From: CAWAMR01 sp963783095 | GTDB lineage: Bacteria > Planctomycetota > Planctomycetia > Gemmatales > Gemmataceae | Assembly (NCBI GenBank): GCA_963783095.1 | Contig: CAWAMR010000005.1 | Location: 1-64,000 of the forward strand | Length of the DNA stretch: 64,000 nucleotides | Reading direction: 5' to 3' | Shown: positions 23,442 to 33,241 of the stretch, in pieces | Position numbering within the stretch: the first letter of the stretch is position 1 | How the letters are laid out: each line of letters opens with the position of its first letter | Translations under genes and position numbers: made by a program | The notes under the pieces: model-generated | The model's database searches: none | Seen by the model: only the letters and a program-made list of their open reading frames with translations | What the model was told of the DNA's origin: nothing

Positions 23442-25598
23442 ATGATACCGCCAACTGCCGCTGCATCCCGGATTTTAGATGCCTTGCCGGTAGAAGAAAT
23501 CGGCCCCGGCACCATTCGCATCCATACACCCCCGCCTGCGCGCCCTGTTCAATTCGAGAATCCGGAACCACCCCAGGCCGGTAGTCATGAAACCGTTGGC
23601 GTACCTGAAGCATCACTGGGTCATGGTGGTGTTTCTGGGCGGAATTCTCGGGAGTGTGCTTGCCGGTGCGGCCTGGACCTTGCTTCCGTCGAAATTTACT
23701 TCCACTTCCATTGTTCGAGTGAACCCCGATATTCCAATTCTTTACGACCATACGGACGCTGCTCAAGGAAGTAACGGTTTCTCAACGTACCTCAAGACAC
23801 AGGCTGGGGTCTTTCGCACCCATTTAGTGCTTCACTCCGCCTTGCGAGAACCCGGCATCGCTGAACTTCCTATGTTGCGATCCCATGTTGATCCGGTGAA
23901 GTTCCTCGAAGAGGAGTTGTTGATCGAAACCCAGGAAGGGTCAGAACTCATCAAGTTGAAACTCAGCGGGGAAGACCCGAAGGCGATCTCGCAAATTCTC
24001 AATGCGATCCAGCAGCGTTTACTTCCGCGAGATCATCGAGAAGGAACTAACCCTCAAGAAAGCCCGGCTCAAAGGACTCGGCGATGAAGTAGTGAGCATG
24101 CACAAGGAAATTGTCAGCAAATACGAGCAGTTGAAAAAGTCAAAACCCGCCGATGCCAACTCCGAATCTGCGGGGCTATTGCAACCGGCCTTGCTCATTG
24201 GGCAAGTCATGCGCTATCAGGATCTGCTGTCGAACATTGATGCGAACCTACGTCTGCTCGAACAGGAAAAACTAGCCGCGGAGAGACGACTCCAAAATCC
24301 CGAAGCGGAAGTTGCGCCGCCTCCTGCGGGCCTGGTTGAGCCGATCGAGAAGGATCCAGCTCTGGCCAAGGAACTTGCGAAGCTCGAGACGAGAGAGAAA
24401 TACCTCGCGAAGTTGAACAAAGACAATCCTGAAATCGATCGATTGGCGAAGGAAATCAAGGCTCTTCGCGAAAAGCACGACAAGCACAACGAGGAAAAGC
24501 TTGCCGAATATCGGAAGTCGCAGCTTCCCGGGATCGAGAAGAAACTGAAGGCGGAGCTGGAGCAACGGAAAGTCAATCTGTTCAATGCACGCGCTCAACG
24601 AGAACAGATCGAGAAGACCACGAAAGAATATCAATCCAAATTGGCAACGAGTGACACGTCCAAAACGCCGCAATCAATTACCGAAATGGATATCAAGGAA
24701 CGGGAAAAGATTCTGGGAAGCATGCTCGAAAAGCAGAAACGCCTCAACCTGGAAATCAATGCCCCAGCGCGTGTCACGGAGTTTCAAACTGCTGCGGTGC
24801 CCCAGAAAAAGGACATGAAAAAACAGATTATTGCCACCGTTGTCGCCGGGATGATGGGCTTCGGCCTTGTGGGTCTCATGGCGGTCGTTTACGAGAGCCG
24901 GGTCAAACGCCGCCATGTCGCTGGCCGATGTGCAACAGTCGGTTCTCGGTCCCGTGCTGGGAGTCATCCCTTATGCCCAGCACCGGTCCCGGCGATCGAG
25001 TCGAGGAAGCGATCGCCAAGCTGCACAGTGCAATGTCGCAACAATTTGCCAGACCCAAATCCAGGATCATCGTGTTGACGAGTGCGTTGCAGGACGAGGG
25101 GAAATCGTTGATCGCCCGGCAACTTGCCGAGTGCATGATGCGCTCGGCGCGCGAACGCTGTTGATCGATTTCGATTTGCGCACTCCCATCCTTCACTCAT
25201 TGATAAATGTTCCGAATGAAGCCGGGATTTGTGAGGTGTTGCGCGGAGAGCAAGATCTGGCCAGTGTGGTCAAAGTGTCGGATGAAGGGTTGATGATGAT
25301 GCCTGCGGGCAAATGGACTCCGGCAGTTCGAATTGCGCTCCAGGTGGACCGGCTATCCGCTCTCCTCCAGGAACTTCAGCAGCACTGCGACAACATTCTC
25401 ATCCACACGCACCCGATCCTGAATGTTGCCGAAACAAGTTTGATTAGCCAGTTCGCCGATGCGGTGCTCCTGTGTGTCGAGAAGTACGAGAGTCGGCTGC
25501 CGATGGTAACGCGAGCCCATGAAAAGATCGCTGCACTCTCGCCGGAATCGATGGGGATCGTCTTTGTCGGTGCCGGCGAAGAGGAATGTCTGAATTGA
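23442..25598 (+). CDS. Wzz/BY-kinase polysaccharide co-polymerase, about five frameshifts
   Basis: Across shifts near 23590, 24020, 24905, 24975 and 25150 one protein of about 718 residues emerges. It has a proline-rich cytoplasmic N-terminus, a Wzz-type membrane segment (WVMVVFLGGILGSVLAGAAW), a periplasmic coiled coil with many Glu/Lys heptads, and a second helix (IATVVAGMMGFGLVGLMAVV). A tyrosine-kinase-like domain follows: VLTSALQDEGKSLIARQLAE (Walker A) and TLLIDFDLRTPIL (Walker A'). At the Walker B position it reads NILIHTHPIL, so the usual IIDTPP aspartate is missing, and the C-terminus has no tyrosine cluster, so kinase activity is doubtful. The role is to set chain length and drive export of the exopolysaccharide of this locus. 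Confidence 0.8.
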
Positions 25599-25627
25599 TT
25601 GTGTTCGACATCAAAGGGAAGAGCGCC

Positions 25628-26268
25628 ATGAAAATACGCACGGTCCATCTCGTCGGAATCGCGATCATCCTGGGCATCTCCGGCCTCGTTCACGGTATGT
25701 GGACCAATCGCTGGTACACGGGGCCGAAAGTGCTAGGCAAGGATTTGCTCGCAGGAATCGACGAATTGGTCGGAGACTGGCAGGCGGGCGAGATCATTCC
25801 CAACGAGTCCGGTGACGTTCCACCAAAAACCATGTTGAGTAAGCGCCGATTCCATTCGCTGCGCGGACGCAGTCCGGTCGTGGTTTCGATCTGTTCCGGC
25901 TATTCGGGTGAGGTCGCGGTTCACACACCGGACGTCTGTTATCTCGGTGCCGGCTACAAGATCAAAACTGCTGTCGTGCGGCAAGTGATCCAAACTCGGG
26001 ATGGCAAGGAAGCCGCCTTCTGGATGGCCGACTTCGAGAAATCGACCGCAACTGGCTCCGAAACCGTCCGGGTTCGCTGGAGCTGGTCGAAGGATGGCAC
26101 ATGGCAAGCCCCCGACTACCCGCACTTCTCTTTGCCAGAGCGCCTGTCTTGTACAAACTCTACATCCATCACATCGTGTCGGAAGAGGATGACTTGACCC
26201 GCGAAGACCCTTATCGTAAGTTCGCCGCCGATCTGGTGCCCGCTTTGAATCGACAACTTGCCCAGTGA
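25628..26268 (+). CDS. EpsI-family (exosortase-associated) protein, frameshift near 26140
   Basis: A membrane-anchored periplasmic protein of about 213 residues. The N-terminal helix is TVHLVGIAIILGISGLVHGM. The EpsI domain follows with KRRFHSLRGRSPVVVSICSG, HTPDVCYLGAGYKIK and FWMADFEKS. A shift near 26140 restores the usual ending APVLYKLYIHHIVSEEDDLT and YRKFAADLVPALNRQLAQ, with the stop at 26266-26268. EpsI is either fused to or encoded beside exosortases and is needed for exopolysaccharide production; here it is a separate gene, with the Wzz/BY-kinase gene between it and the exosortase. ATG 25628 was chosen over ATG 25586, which overlaps the end of the upstream gene. Confidence 0.8.
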
Positions 26269-26308
26269 TCAGTGCTGGTACGTGTCGAGAGATACTGGTT
26301 CGGGAGTT

Positions 26309-27056
26309 ATGATGACCCCCATGACGCACTCGTCGGCGCAGACCGCATTAGTCCCGCATCCGGGCTATGTGGAGAAGCCTTCCATGTCTCCACTCCGCGT
26401 TTTGCCACCGGAACAATTGCTGCCGCAGCGATCGGCGAGACAACTTCGACGGCATTTGCTGGTCAAGAACTGCCTCGATCGCTCGATAGCGGTGTTGATG
26501 CTCGTAATCGGTGCGCCGTTGATACTTCTGAGCATGATGCTGGTGAAGTTGACCTTGCGCGGGCCGGCGGTTTACTCGCAGAAACGCGTGGGCCAGTTCG
26601 GACTGGTCTTCACGATTTACAAGATCCGGACGATGTATCACAACTGCGAAAGCCTGACGGGGCCGCGCTGGTGCGTGCCTGGCGATCCTCGCGTTACGCG
26701 CATGGGACGTGTACTGCGGGCAATGCACATCGATGAATTGCCGCAGTTGTGGAATGTTTTGCGGGGTGAAATGAGTTTGATTGGTCCAAGACCGGAGCGT
26801 CCAGAAATCGCCGGTAAACTGGACGCGACCGTGGATCTTTACGACTGGCGCGTACTCGGTCAAGCCGGGCATCACCGGTTACGCACAGATTAACCTGCCT
26901 CCCGACACCACGATCGCCAGCGTCCGGCTCAAGATCGAGCTGGATCGACACTACATTCGCCACCAGTCGTTCTGGCTCGATATGAGGATTCTTTTCAGTA
27001 CGGCTTTGAAAATCCTGGGCCTGCTGCCCATGCGGAAATTAGAAACGGATGATTGA
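26309..27056 (+). CDS. Polyprenyl-phosphate sugar-1-phosphate transferase, frameshift near 26850
   Basis: The priming glycosyltransferase of the exopolysaccharide pathway (WcaJ/EpsL type), which loads the first sugar phosphate on undecaprenyl phosphate at the inner membrane. It has one membrane helix (SIAVLMLVIGAPLILLSMML), then VYSQKRVGQFGLVFTIYKIR, IDELPQLWNVLRGEMSLIG with PRPERPEI, and after the shift YSVKPGITGYAQINLP, IELDRHYIRHQSFWLDMRIL. These are the conserved bacterial sugar transferase blocks, including the catalytic Asp-Glu pair (DELPQ). It lacks the multi-helix N-terminal region of large members, so it belongs to the short form of about 250 residues. Tandem ATGs at 26309 and 26312 follow GGGAG. 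Confidence 0.85.
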
Positions 27057-27092
27057 GCCTTTGTGCGAAACTGCGGACCGGAGATGTGAGTC

Positions 27093-28164
27093 ATGCCGCT
27101 TGTCAGTGTCATTATCCCTGTTCGCAACGAGGCAGCGCATATCCGCCAAACTCTTACCGGCTTGCTTCATCAGGATCTCGATCCCGGCGAATTTGAACTC
27201 ATTGTCGTCGATGGCCAGTCCGACGACGAAACCGTCGCCACCGTCCGGGAAATGCAGCCTAACTTCCGCAATCTCAAACTTTTACTTAATCCCCGTCGCT
27301 TGTCCAGTGCAGCTCGGAACCTCGGGGTTCGCCACGCGAGCGGGAAATATACCGTTGTGATCGACGGCCACTGCGCGATCGATAATCCCCAGTATTTGAC
27401 GAACCTGATTCAGGCCTTTGAGCAAAGTGGTGCCGATTGTCTGGGCCGGCCCCAGCCTTTGCGGGCCAGAACCGAAACATCGTTTCAGGAGGCCGTCGCA
27501 ACGGCGCGTGAATCGTGGTTGGGCCACAATCCGGACTCATCCATTTATTCCAACCAGGAACGATTTGTCGAAGCCGATAACGTGGCGGTTGCCTATCGGC
27601 AAGGCGTGTACGAGCACGTCGGCCTTTTCGACGAGCATTTCGATGCGTGCGAGGATGTGGAATTCAATACCCGCATCGGGTTGGCGGGAATGACTTGCTT
27701 CTTCACACCATCCATTCGATTGCACTACGCGCCCCGATCGAGTTTGCAAGGGTTGCTCTATCAAATGTTTCGCTATGGCATTGGTCGCGCACAGGCTCGG
27801 CCGAAAGCATCCCGGTTCCATCACTTTGCCGAGTTTGGTTCCTCCTCTCTGGCTGATCTGGCTGACGACGACTTTTTGTCTCGGCTTCCTGTCGAGTTGG
27901 GTGGCTACCGCTTTTTGTGTGAGCTTGTTACTTTATATCGCAGCGCTTTGCGCAGAGACGCTTCGACTCGGTCGAAGGACGCCGGCAGAATCAATCCTGT
28001 GGATTCCCTTCGTGTTTGCGGCAATTCACATCGGATTCGGCTGGGGCTATCTGCGGAGCCATCCGTGCCCGAATTATCTGACTCGGAACGGAAACTTCGC
28101 TCCCTGTGGACTGGGCTTCACATCATCTTCTTTCAATGCCGGCTTCTTGGCGAAGGGATTATAG
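27093..28164 (+). CDS. Family 2 glycosyltransferase with C-terminal membrane helices, frameshift near 27775
   Basis: The catalytic GT-A domain reads VSVIIPVRNEAAHIRQTLTG, ELIVVDGQSDDETVA, LGVRHASGKYTVVIDGHCAI and FDACEDVEFNTRIG, ending with YAPRSSLQGLLYQMFRYGIGR. A shift near 27775 then gives HPGSITLPSLVPPLWLIWLT and helices such as WVATAFCVSLLLYIAALCAE and ILWIPFVFAAIHIGFGWGYL, as in membrane-bound EPS glycosyltransferases. A naive reading stays in the first frame to 28976, but that tail is antisense to the next gene and is not real. The corrected end at 28164 still overlaps the convergent TIGR03790 gene by 91 bases. The sugar added is unknown. Confidence 0.8.
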
Positions 28165-29435
28165 AGCGGATCTCCCACGAGCACTCCCATCCAGCTATTG
28201 AGCATGACGGTTCGACTATAGCTTTCAACCAGCGTGTATTTGCCGGTGGCGAGGAAACCAAAAAATTCCTCAGGCTTCGGGAAACCGATGGTATAGGGTT
28301 CCGCGACGGGACCGAGCGTCGCCGCCGCTCCCTTTTCCAACTGGTTCTTGCACCAGTATTTCACATTCGGGCTATGCAGGGAAACCGCTTCGGAACTTGC
28401 CAGATGCCAGGCTACCGCTCCCTTGACAAACTTGCAGCAATCGATGAAGTTAGCGTGGGAATACCAGCCGCAATAGAGGGCGCAATCGGTGCAGCTTCCC
28501 ACGGGAAAAAGCTCGCCCTTGTCGTCGAGAATGACCGGCATTTTCCCTTCTTTCTGCAAAAGCCTGGCCATCTCGCGCATCGATTCGTCGTAACCTCCGT
28601 AGCCGGTCCCTTGAGGCTCGCTCTTCGGATCGAAGCGAATGCCGCGCGCATCGACATACACTTTTCCGGACAGGCCGGTCTTCTCGACTTCGATCGAGTC
28701 ATCGACGAGCCGTTTGGCAATCTCAGGGGTTGGGCCATCGAGCCGGCAGGTCATCACAGTAGACGGTTTGCCTTCACGGGCTTTTTCGGGAATCTGGAAA
28801 TAAAGAAGGTTTACCTGCCAGCGCCGAAGTTCATATTTATCCCACCAAAGAAGCATCAATTCACTATCGACGCAGGCGTGGGACTCGGAATAGGTGAGGA
28901 ACGATCGGCGTCGGTTCAGGGGATTCAATTGAGATTGGATTTTCTTGAGCTTGTCTTGTTGAGCGGTCAGCATTAAGGCGTTGGCTCCATCGGGATCCAC
29001 TTTCTTCTTTTCGAGTTCGGCGATTTTCTCGCGGTATTTCTTTTCCTCTTTTCGTAGTGGTTCTATTTCAGCATCAAGCTTCTTCAGTTTCTCTCGTTCT
29101 TCTTCATTCAAGTCTTGACCTCCAACACGCAAAGGAATCCCGTAAATACTCAGAAGCACTTTGGCGTCTTGCTTCTTTTCTTTCAGCGCCTCGCGCACTG
29201 GAATAACGATTTTGGCGTCGTAGTCTTTTCGAGAAATATCCTCGCCGGAGGGCAAATCGAGGGTGATAATATTGGCCAAAGGAACCGAACGCTGCTTGCA
29301 ATAGTGCTCCGCAACATCTTTGGATGCTGGAACATTCTTATTGACCAGAAGGAAGACATTCTTCGGTTCAAGCGCCGAAGTTAAGTTGGAAGTTGCCGGC
29401 AATACGCAAAACAACAGAGCCAATGGAGCTTTCAT
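28074..29435 (-). CDS. TIGR03790 family secreted protein
   Basis: A 453-residue protein with a signal peptide (APLALLFCVLPATSNLTSAL). The family pattern is clear: NVFLLVNKNVPASKDVAEHYCKQR, IPVREALKE, LLSIYGIPLRVGG, a coiled-coil insertion rich in Glu/Lys (about residues 115-165), RLDGPTPEIAKRLVDDSI, GWYSHANF, GAVAWHLASSEAVSLHS and PEEFFGFLATGKYTLVESY. TIGR03790 proteins are widespread in planctomycetes and verrucomicrobia and have no established function; two Cys pairs (SCTDCALYC and DCCKF) could form disulphides outside the cytoplasm. Its ATG follows the stop of the PP2C-like gene with no gap, so both share a transcript. Confidence 0.8.
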   Translation of the reverse strand: MKAPLALLFCVLPATSNLTSALEPKNVFLLVNKNVPASKDVAEHYCKQRSVPLANIITLDLPSGEDISRKDYDAKIVIPVREALKEKKQDAKVLLSIYGIPLRVGGQDLNEEEREKLKKLDAEIEPLRKEEKKYREKIAELEKKKVDPDGANALMLTAQQDKLKKIQSQLNPLNRRRSFLTYSESHACVDSELMLLWWDKYELRRWQVNLLYFQIPEKAREGKPSTVMTCRLDGPTPEIAKRLVDDSIEVEKTGLSGKVYVDARGIRFDPKSEPQGTGYGGYDESMREMARLLQKEGKMPVILDDKGELFPVGSCTDCALYCGWYSHANFIDCCKFVKGAVAWHLASSEAVSLHSPNVKYWCKNQLEKGAAATLGPVAEPYTIGFPKPEEFFGFLATGKYTLVESYSRTVMLNSWMGVLVGDPLYNPFAKKPALKEDDVKPSPQGAKFPFRVR

Positions 29436-30098
29436 TTATTTCTCCGATTCAGGTTCGCACTCCATCAAGACCAGCGTGAAATCATCTTGAAATCGACCGC
29501 TGCCAGGTAATCGGGCCAATCCTTGGAGCGCTTCGAGCATTGACTGCCCTTTTTCACGAGCAACAAGGTCGCGAATTGCTTCCCAGCCGACGTACTTCCA
29601 GACACCGTCCGACATTACCAAAATCTGCCACGGGCGAATCAATTGACAGGCAAAGGGAACAAAAACCGCTCCACTCGAACCAACAGGTGGGTTCTTCCTC
29701 TGAGAAGAAGTTAATTCTTGGATTTTTACACCCTCTGAGCAGATCATCACAGCACTATCGCCGCTGGAGGCACCAATCAAATTGTCTCCGATCAAGCAGA
29801 AACCAATCAAGGTCGTATATCCAGCATCGGGATCTGCAGCGACCAACGCATTGACTTGCATCAGCACCTTGGGCCAGGCTCCCAATTTCAGCAATTCGGA
29901 CGGCTTCAACGCCAGTGCAAGATCCATTGCGGATCGGCAAGCCAAAGTTGCAGATCTTGCCCCGCCGCGTTGTCCCCCCTGACCATCCGCCAAAACCACA
30001 ATCCAAATATCCGGGTTTGATGGATGCTGTTCGGTGAGAAAGGCATCTTCATTGTTAAGGTGGCCGCCGACTTCTGAAAACGAGTAGATCCTGACCAC
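29436..30098 (-). CDS. PP2C-type Ser/Thr protein phosphatase
   Basis: A 220-residue cytoplasmic protein of the PPM/PP2C fold, which hydrolyses phospho-Ser/Thr with two Mn/Mg ions. Motifs are NEDAFLTEQ near the start, IWIVVLADGQGGQRGGARSA (metal-binding aspartate and GG), ASSGDSAVMI, ILVMSDGVWKYVGW and FQDDFTLVLME (the late aspartates). It lacks regulatory extensions. Given the number of Ser/Thr kinases around (1.2, 14.9 and 40.9 kb), it may reverse their action, but its only tight neighbour is the TIGR03790 gene starting directly after its stop. The start codon shown encodes MVRIYSFSEVGGHLNNED, the expected beginning. Confidence 0.8.
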   Translation of the reverse strand: MVRIYSFSEVGGHLNNEDAFLTEQHPSNPDIWIVVLADGQGGQRGGARSATLACRSAMDLALALKPSELLKLGAWPKVLMQVNALVAADPDAGYTTLIGFCLIGDNLIGASSGDSAVMICSEGVKIQELTSSQRKNPPVGSSGAVFVPFACQLIRPWQILVMSDGVWKYVGWEAIRDLVAREKGQSMLEALQGLARLPGSGRFQDDFTLVLMECEPESEK

Positions 30099-30338
30099 TA
30101 TTCACTCCATGAGCCCCAACATACACAATGGTCCGAGAATCCGTACCGTAATTTATCCATCGAACTGTAACACTCAGCCGTTAGTTTATAGATCAATAGG
30201 ACTGCCCGAAATGGAAATGCCTGCCTTCAGACCCCGTTGACGCTATTCTCTCCGACGTTAATCGAAACAGAATTCGCTATTCGACCCACCCGCCGATCCC
30301 ATGCGGATCTCCTTCTGCCATCGTGAAAGGAACAGTTC

Positions 30339-31832
30339 ATGCCGATGTCTCGACGACTGCCACCGCTGTCAATTGTGGCTCTTACTTTGACGGTGCTCTC
30401 ATCAGTGTGGTTTGAGCCGATCAAAACTGCTGAGCCGACCGGTTCCCCTGGGGATCAAACCCATCTGGAATGGATGATTCCGAATGACAGCCTGAAACGT
30501 CCGTTTGCCGCGCAAGTCCCCATCAGTTTTGTGAGCCGGGGCAGCGATCGGAAACTTTGGGAGACTCTGCCCAAATACTGGAATGAAGTGACTGAGGACG
30601 CCAACGATCCGAAAACAGGTGCGAAAATCACCCGCAAGGCGATTCGGATCAAGCTTCCTCTCGGCATTAATCTTCTGCCGCCGGTTCCGATTGAGAATCC
30701 GATGACTCTGGCACGCTGGGAACTCGGCAAAAAACTGTACTTCGACAAAACGCTTTCGAGCAATGGTAAGGTAGCTTGTGCGAGTTGCCATGCGCCCGAA
30801 ACCGGTTTCACGGATCGCAGTAAGTTCTCCACCGGTATCAATGGCCTACTCGGTGGAATGAGTGCGCCTACGGTGATCAATTCTGCGTACAATCGCCTGC
30901 AATTCTGGGATGGCCGGGCGACTTCATTGGAAGACCAGGCACAAGGACCGGTTCAGAATCCCGTGGAAATGTTCGATGGCAAAGGGCATTCGTGGAACGA
31001 AGCTGTAAAACGAGTCCGGGCCAAGAAGGAATACGACAAGCTCTTTGAACTCGAATTCGGCCACCCGGCGACAAGGGATGCTATCGCCAAGGCGATCGCA
31101 ACCTATGAGCGAACCGTGATCGCCGGAAATGCCATTCACGATCGCGCTGAACTCGCCATGCGTTCGCGCGTTGCCGATGAGGACTCGACAAACTTCACGA
31201 TTCTACCGAAGGATTACGAAACGGCACTCAAAGCAGCATTCAAAGCAAAAGAAAAAAATCCCCTGGAGGCGCTGGAATTAAATCCTGAGAAAGATGCTGG
31301 TAAGGTCGGAGAAATCGCGAAACGGATTGACAAAGGCAGAATACTCTACTTCGGGAAGGCGAAGTGCAGTAATTGCCACGTCGGGGAATCGTTCACGGAT
31401 GGGCTTTTCCATAACCTGGGGGTCGGCGTTGTCGATGGAAAACTTCCTGCCGGGACGGCAGGGCGATTCGGGAGTCAGCCCACCGGTCACAAGGATCCTT
31501 CACAATTTGGAGCATTCAAGACCCCGAATCTCCGGGTGCTGTTGTTGACCAACCCCTATATGCACGATGGCAGTGAAGCGACCCTGGAAGCTGTCGTGGA
31601 TTTCTACGATCGCGGTGGGAACGCCAACGAAAACCTCGATCCGAAGATGCGCGATGTCAACGCTGAGTCGGACTACGAAAAAGCGATCCTCGCCAAGAAG
31701 CCCTGGACCGGGGTCGAAGTGAAAGTGTTCACGAAGGCAGGCCGACCGATCATACCGCTGAAGCTTGGCTTGACGCCGGAAGAGAAAAAGGATCTTGTGT
31801 TGTTCTTGCGCCACTGGAAAGCGGGCCGGTAG
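30339..31832 (+). CDS. Di-haem cytochrome c peroxidase/MauG family protein
   Basis: A 497-residue periplasmic protein with a signal peptide (LSIVALTLTVLSSVWF). It has two c-type haem sites: VACASCHAPETGFTDRSKF at about residue 145 and CSNCHVGESFTDGLFHN at about 345, each CxxCH. Between them, PTVINSAYNRLQFWDGRA and DQAQGPVQNPVEM are standard blocks of bacterial cytochrome c peroxidases and MauG. It either reduces H2O2 with electrons from a small cytochrome or oxidises another substrate; the long N-terminal extension and the insertion between haems are typical of planctomycete homologues. AAAGGAA precedes ATG 30339. The gene is alone, divergent from the PP2C gene. Confidence 0.88.
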   Translation: MPMSRRLPPLSIVALTLTVLSSVWFEPIKTAEPTGSPGDQTHLEWMIPNDSLKRPFAAQVPISFVSRGSDRKLWETLPKYWNEVTEDANDPKTGAKITRKAIRIKLPLGINLLPPVPIENPMTLARWELGKKLYFDKTLSSNGKVACASCHAPETGFTDRSKFSTGINGLLGGMSAPTVINSAYNRLQFWDGRATSLEDQAQGPVQNPVEMFDGKGHSWNEAVKRVRAKKEYDKLFELEFGHPATRDAIAKAIATYERTVIAGNAIHDRAELAMRSRVADEDSTNFTILPKDYETALKAAFKAKEKNPLEALELNPEKDAGKVGEIAKRIDKGRILYFGKAKCSNCHVGESFTDGLFHNLGVGVVDGKLPAGTAGRFGSQPTGHKDPSQFGAFKTPNLRVLLLTNPYMHDGSEATLEAVVDFYDRGGNANENLDPKMRDVNAESDYEKAILAKKPWTGVEVKVFTKAGRPIIPLKLGLTPEEKKDLVLFLRHWKAGR

Positions 31833-32042
31833 ACTCGAAAGTCGCCGAGCTGAATAAATAGGAGTTGTGGATTCCGATACCGACCACGGATTGCGTTGGG
31901 CTGTGTCCTGCGCTTCGTTGCCCACGTGGCGCGACATAAGAGTTTCGGGGTATAGTCACCAACCACACAAGAATGCCGAGTCCGGTAGGACGATTGAATA
32001 TGGCCCCGGATGTTTCGCAGCTGAATCCGGGGGTGCTTTGCG

Positions 32043-32264
32043 ATGTTTCAATTGATTGCTGGGATCAATTTGATCGCTTTCGCCATTGTCTACTTTTTCC
32101 TCCTCACCCAACGACGGTACAGTGAAGCGGTCTGGAGGCATTTCCAGAAGCGACAATTGGAACACCGAAAAAGACCCCCATCCGATCAACCCATTGATCC
32201 AAACTTTCAATTCGATCGACCAGCAAAGAACGCAGATGTAGACGATCCATCCAACTCAAGTTAA
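32043..32264 (+). CDS. Small single-helix membrane protein
   Basis: A 73-residue frame with one N-terminal hydrophobic helix (FQLIAGINLIAFAIVYFFLL) followed by a polar, charged tail rich in Arg, Gln, Pro and Asp. The layout is that of a small inner-membrane protein with its tail in the cytoplasm. No family is recognised, and the ribosome site is weak. It lies 41 bases before the DUF480 gene on the same strand. Confidence 0.4.
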   Translation: MFQLIAGINLIAFAIVYFFLLTQRRYSEAVWRHFQKRQLEHRKRPPSDQPIDPNFQFDRPAKNADVDDPSNSS

Positions 32265-32305
32265 ATTGTGTTTTTGTACCCTTCTCCCGGAACATCGAGT
32301 TTCCA

Positions 32306-33077
32306 ATGTCCGAGACCGCTCCTGAACCAACCTGGCCCGTGCTGAATGCTTTGGAAAGGCGCGTTTTGGGGGTACTGGTCGAAAAAGCGAAGACAACTCC
32401 CGACGCCTATCCCCTGACCATGAACTCTCTCGTCAACGGCTGCAACCAAAAAAGCAACCGCGACCCTGTCATGGATGTCGATGAGAACGATATTGAAGAG
32501 ACTTTGGATGAACTTCGCAAACGCGGGCTTACCGTCATCGTGACCGGAACGCGCGTTGACCGTTGGCGTCATCAACTTTACGAGGTCTGGACCAGCGACA
32601 AGGTCCAGTTGGCCGTTCTCACGGAGTTGCTGTTGCAGAGGCCCACAAACCGAGGGCGAATTACGATCGCGAGTTTCCCGGATGGAGCCGATCGAAGACA
32701 TCGATCAACTCCGCGAAGTGATTAAACCATTAGCCGAACGTAAGCTGGTTGTCTATCTCACACCGCAAGGCCGCCGAGGAACGACGCTCACGCATGGCTT
32801 CCATGCCCCAGAAGAACTCGCCCGGCTGAAAGCGTTTCATTCAACCGGAATTGCAGTTGAAGAAGTTCCCTCAACGCCAACGCCGAAGCCGGTTGTCGCA
32901 CCCGTTGTGCCACCGCCGCCCGCACCGGACGTGGTCGCCCGCCTTGAAGCCCGATTGGCGGAAGCCTGTATTGAAATCAATCGGCAGAAGACCAAGATTC
33001 AAGGAATGAAGGCGGATATGACCCAACTGCGAGAATTGCTGAACAAGTTGCAGCAAGAGTTGGGGATTACTACATAG
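32306..33077 (+). CDS. DUF480 (YceH-like) protein, frameshift near 32640
   Basis: From ATG 32306 the first winged-helix domain reads LNALERRVLGVLVEKAKTTP, YPLTMNSLVNGCNQKSNRDP, VDENDIEETLDELRKRGL. A shift near 32640 leads into the second domain: TEGELRSRVSRMEPIEDIDQ, PLAERKLVVYLTPQGRRGTT. A proline-rich linker and a coiled-coil tail (ARLAEACIEINRQKTKIQGM...LRELLNKLQQEL) complete about 257 residues. YceH proteins are double winged-helix proteins of unknown role, probably DNA-binding; the tail suggests dimer formation. A GC-rich nested hairpin element follows the gene. Confidence 0.85.
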
Positions 33078-33089
33078 TTCCAAGTTCGT

Positions 33090-33220
33090 CAGGAGTTGGG
33101 TGTTTGTCGGGGAGTTAGGAGTTGGGGAGGGAGAGTCCTGCCGAGCCAGGGAGGTTTCCGGCTCGGCAGGAGCCTCGCCCTCCCGACATGCTCCCAACTC
33201 CCTACTCCTAACTCCTAACT
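33090..33220. repeat. AGGAGTT inverted repeat with an inner hairpin
   Basis: Outer arms built from GGAGTTAGGAGTTGGG (about 33108-33128) face CCAACTCCCTACTCCTAACTCC (about 33194-33215). Inside, TCCTGCCGAGCC at 33136-33147 pairs perfectly with GGCTCGGCAGGA at 33160-33171. The element fills the gap between the DUF480 gene and the pseudouridine synthase gene. Confidence 0.75.
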
Positions 33221-33241
33221 TCTGCTAGAATTCCAATTACT

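Noticed and set aside
27093..28976. A 627-residue glycosyltransferase ORF
   Set aside because: The part after about 27775 loses all family features and is the antisense of the TIGR03790 gene; the proper C-terminus with membrane helices is one frame over.
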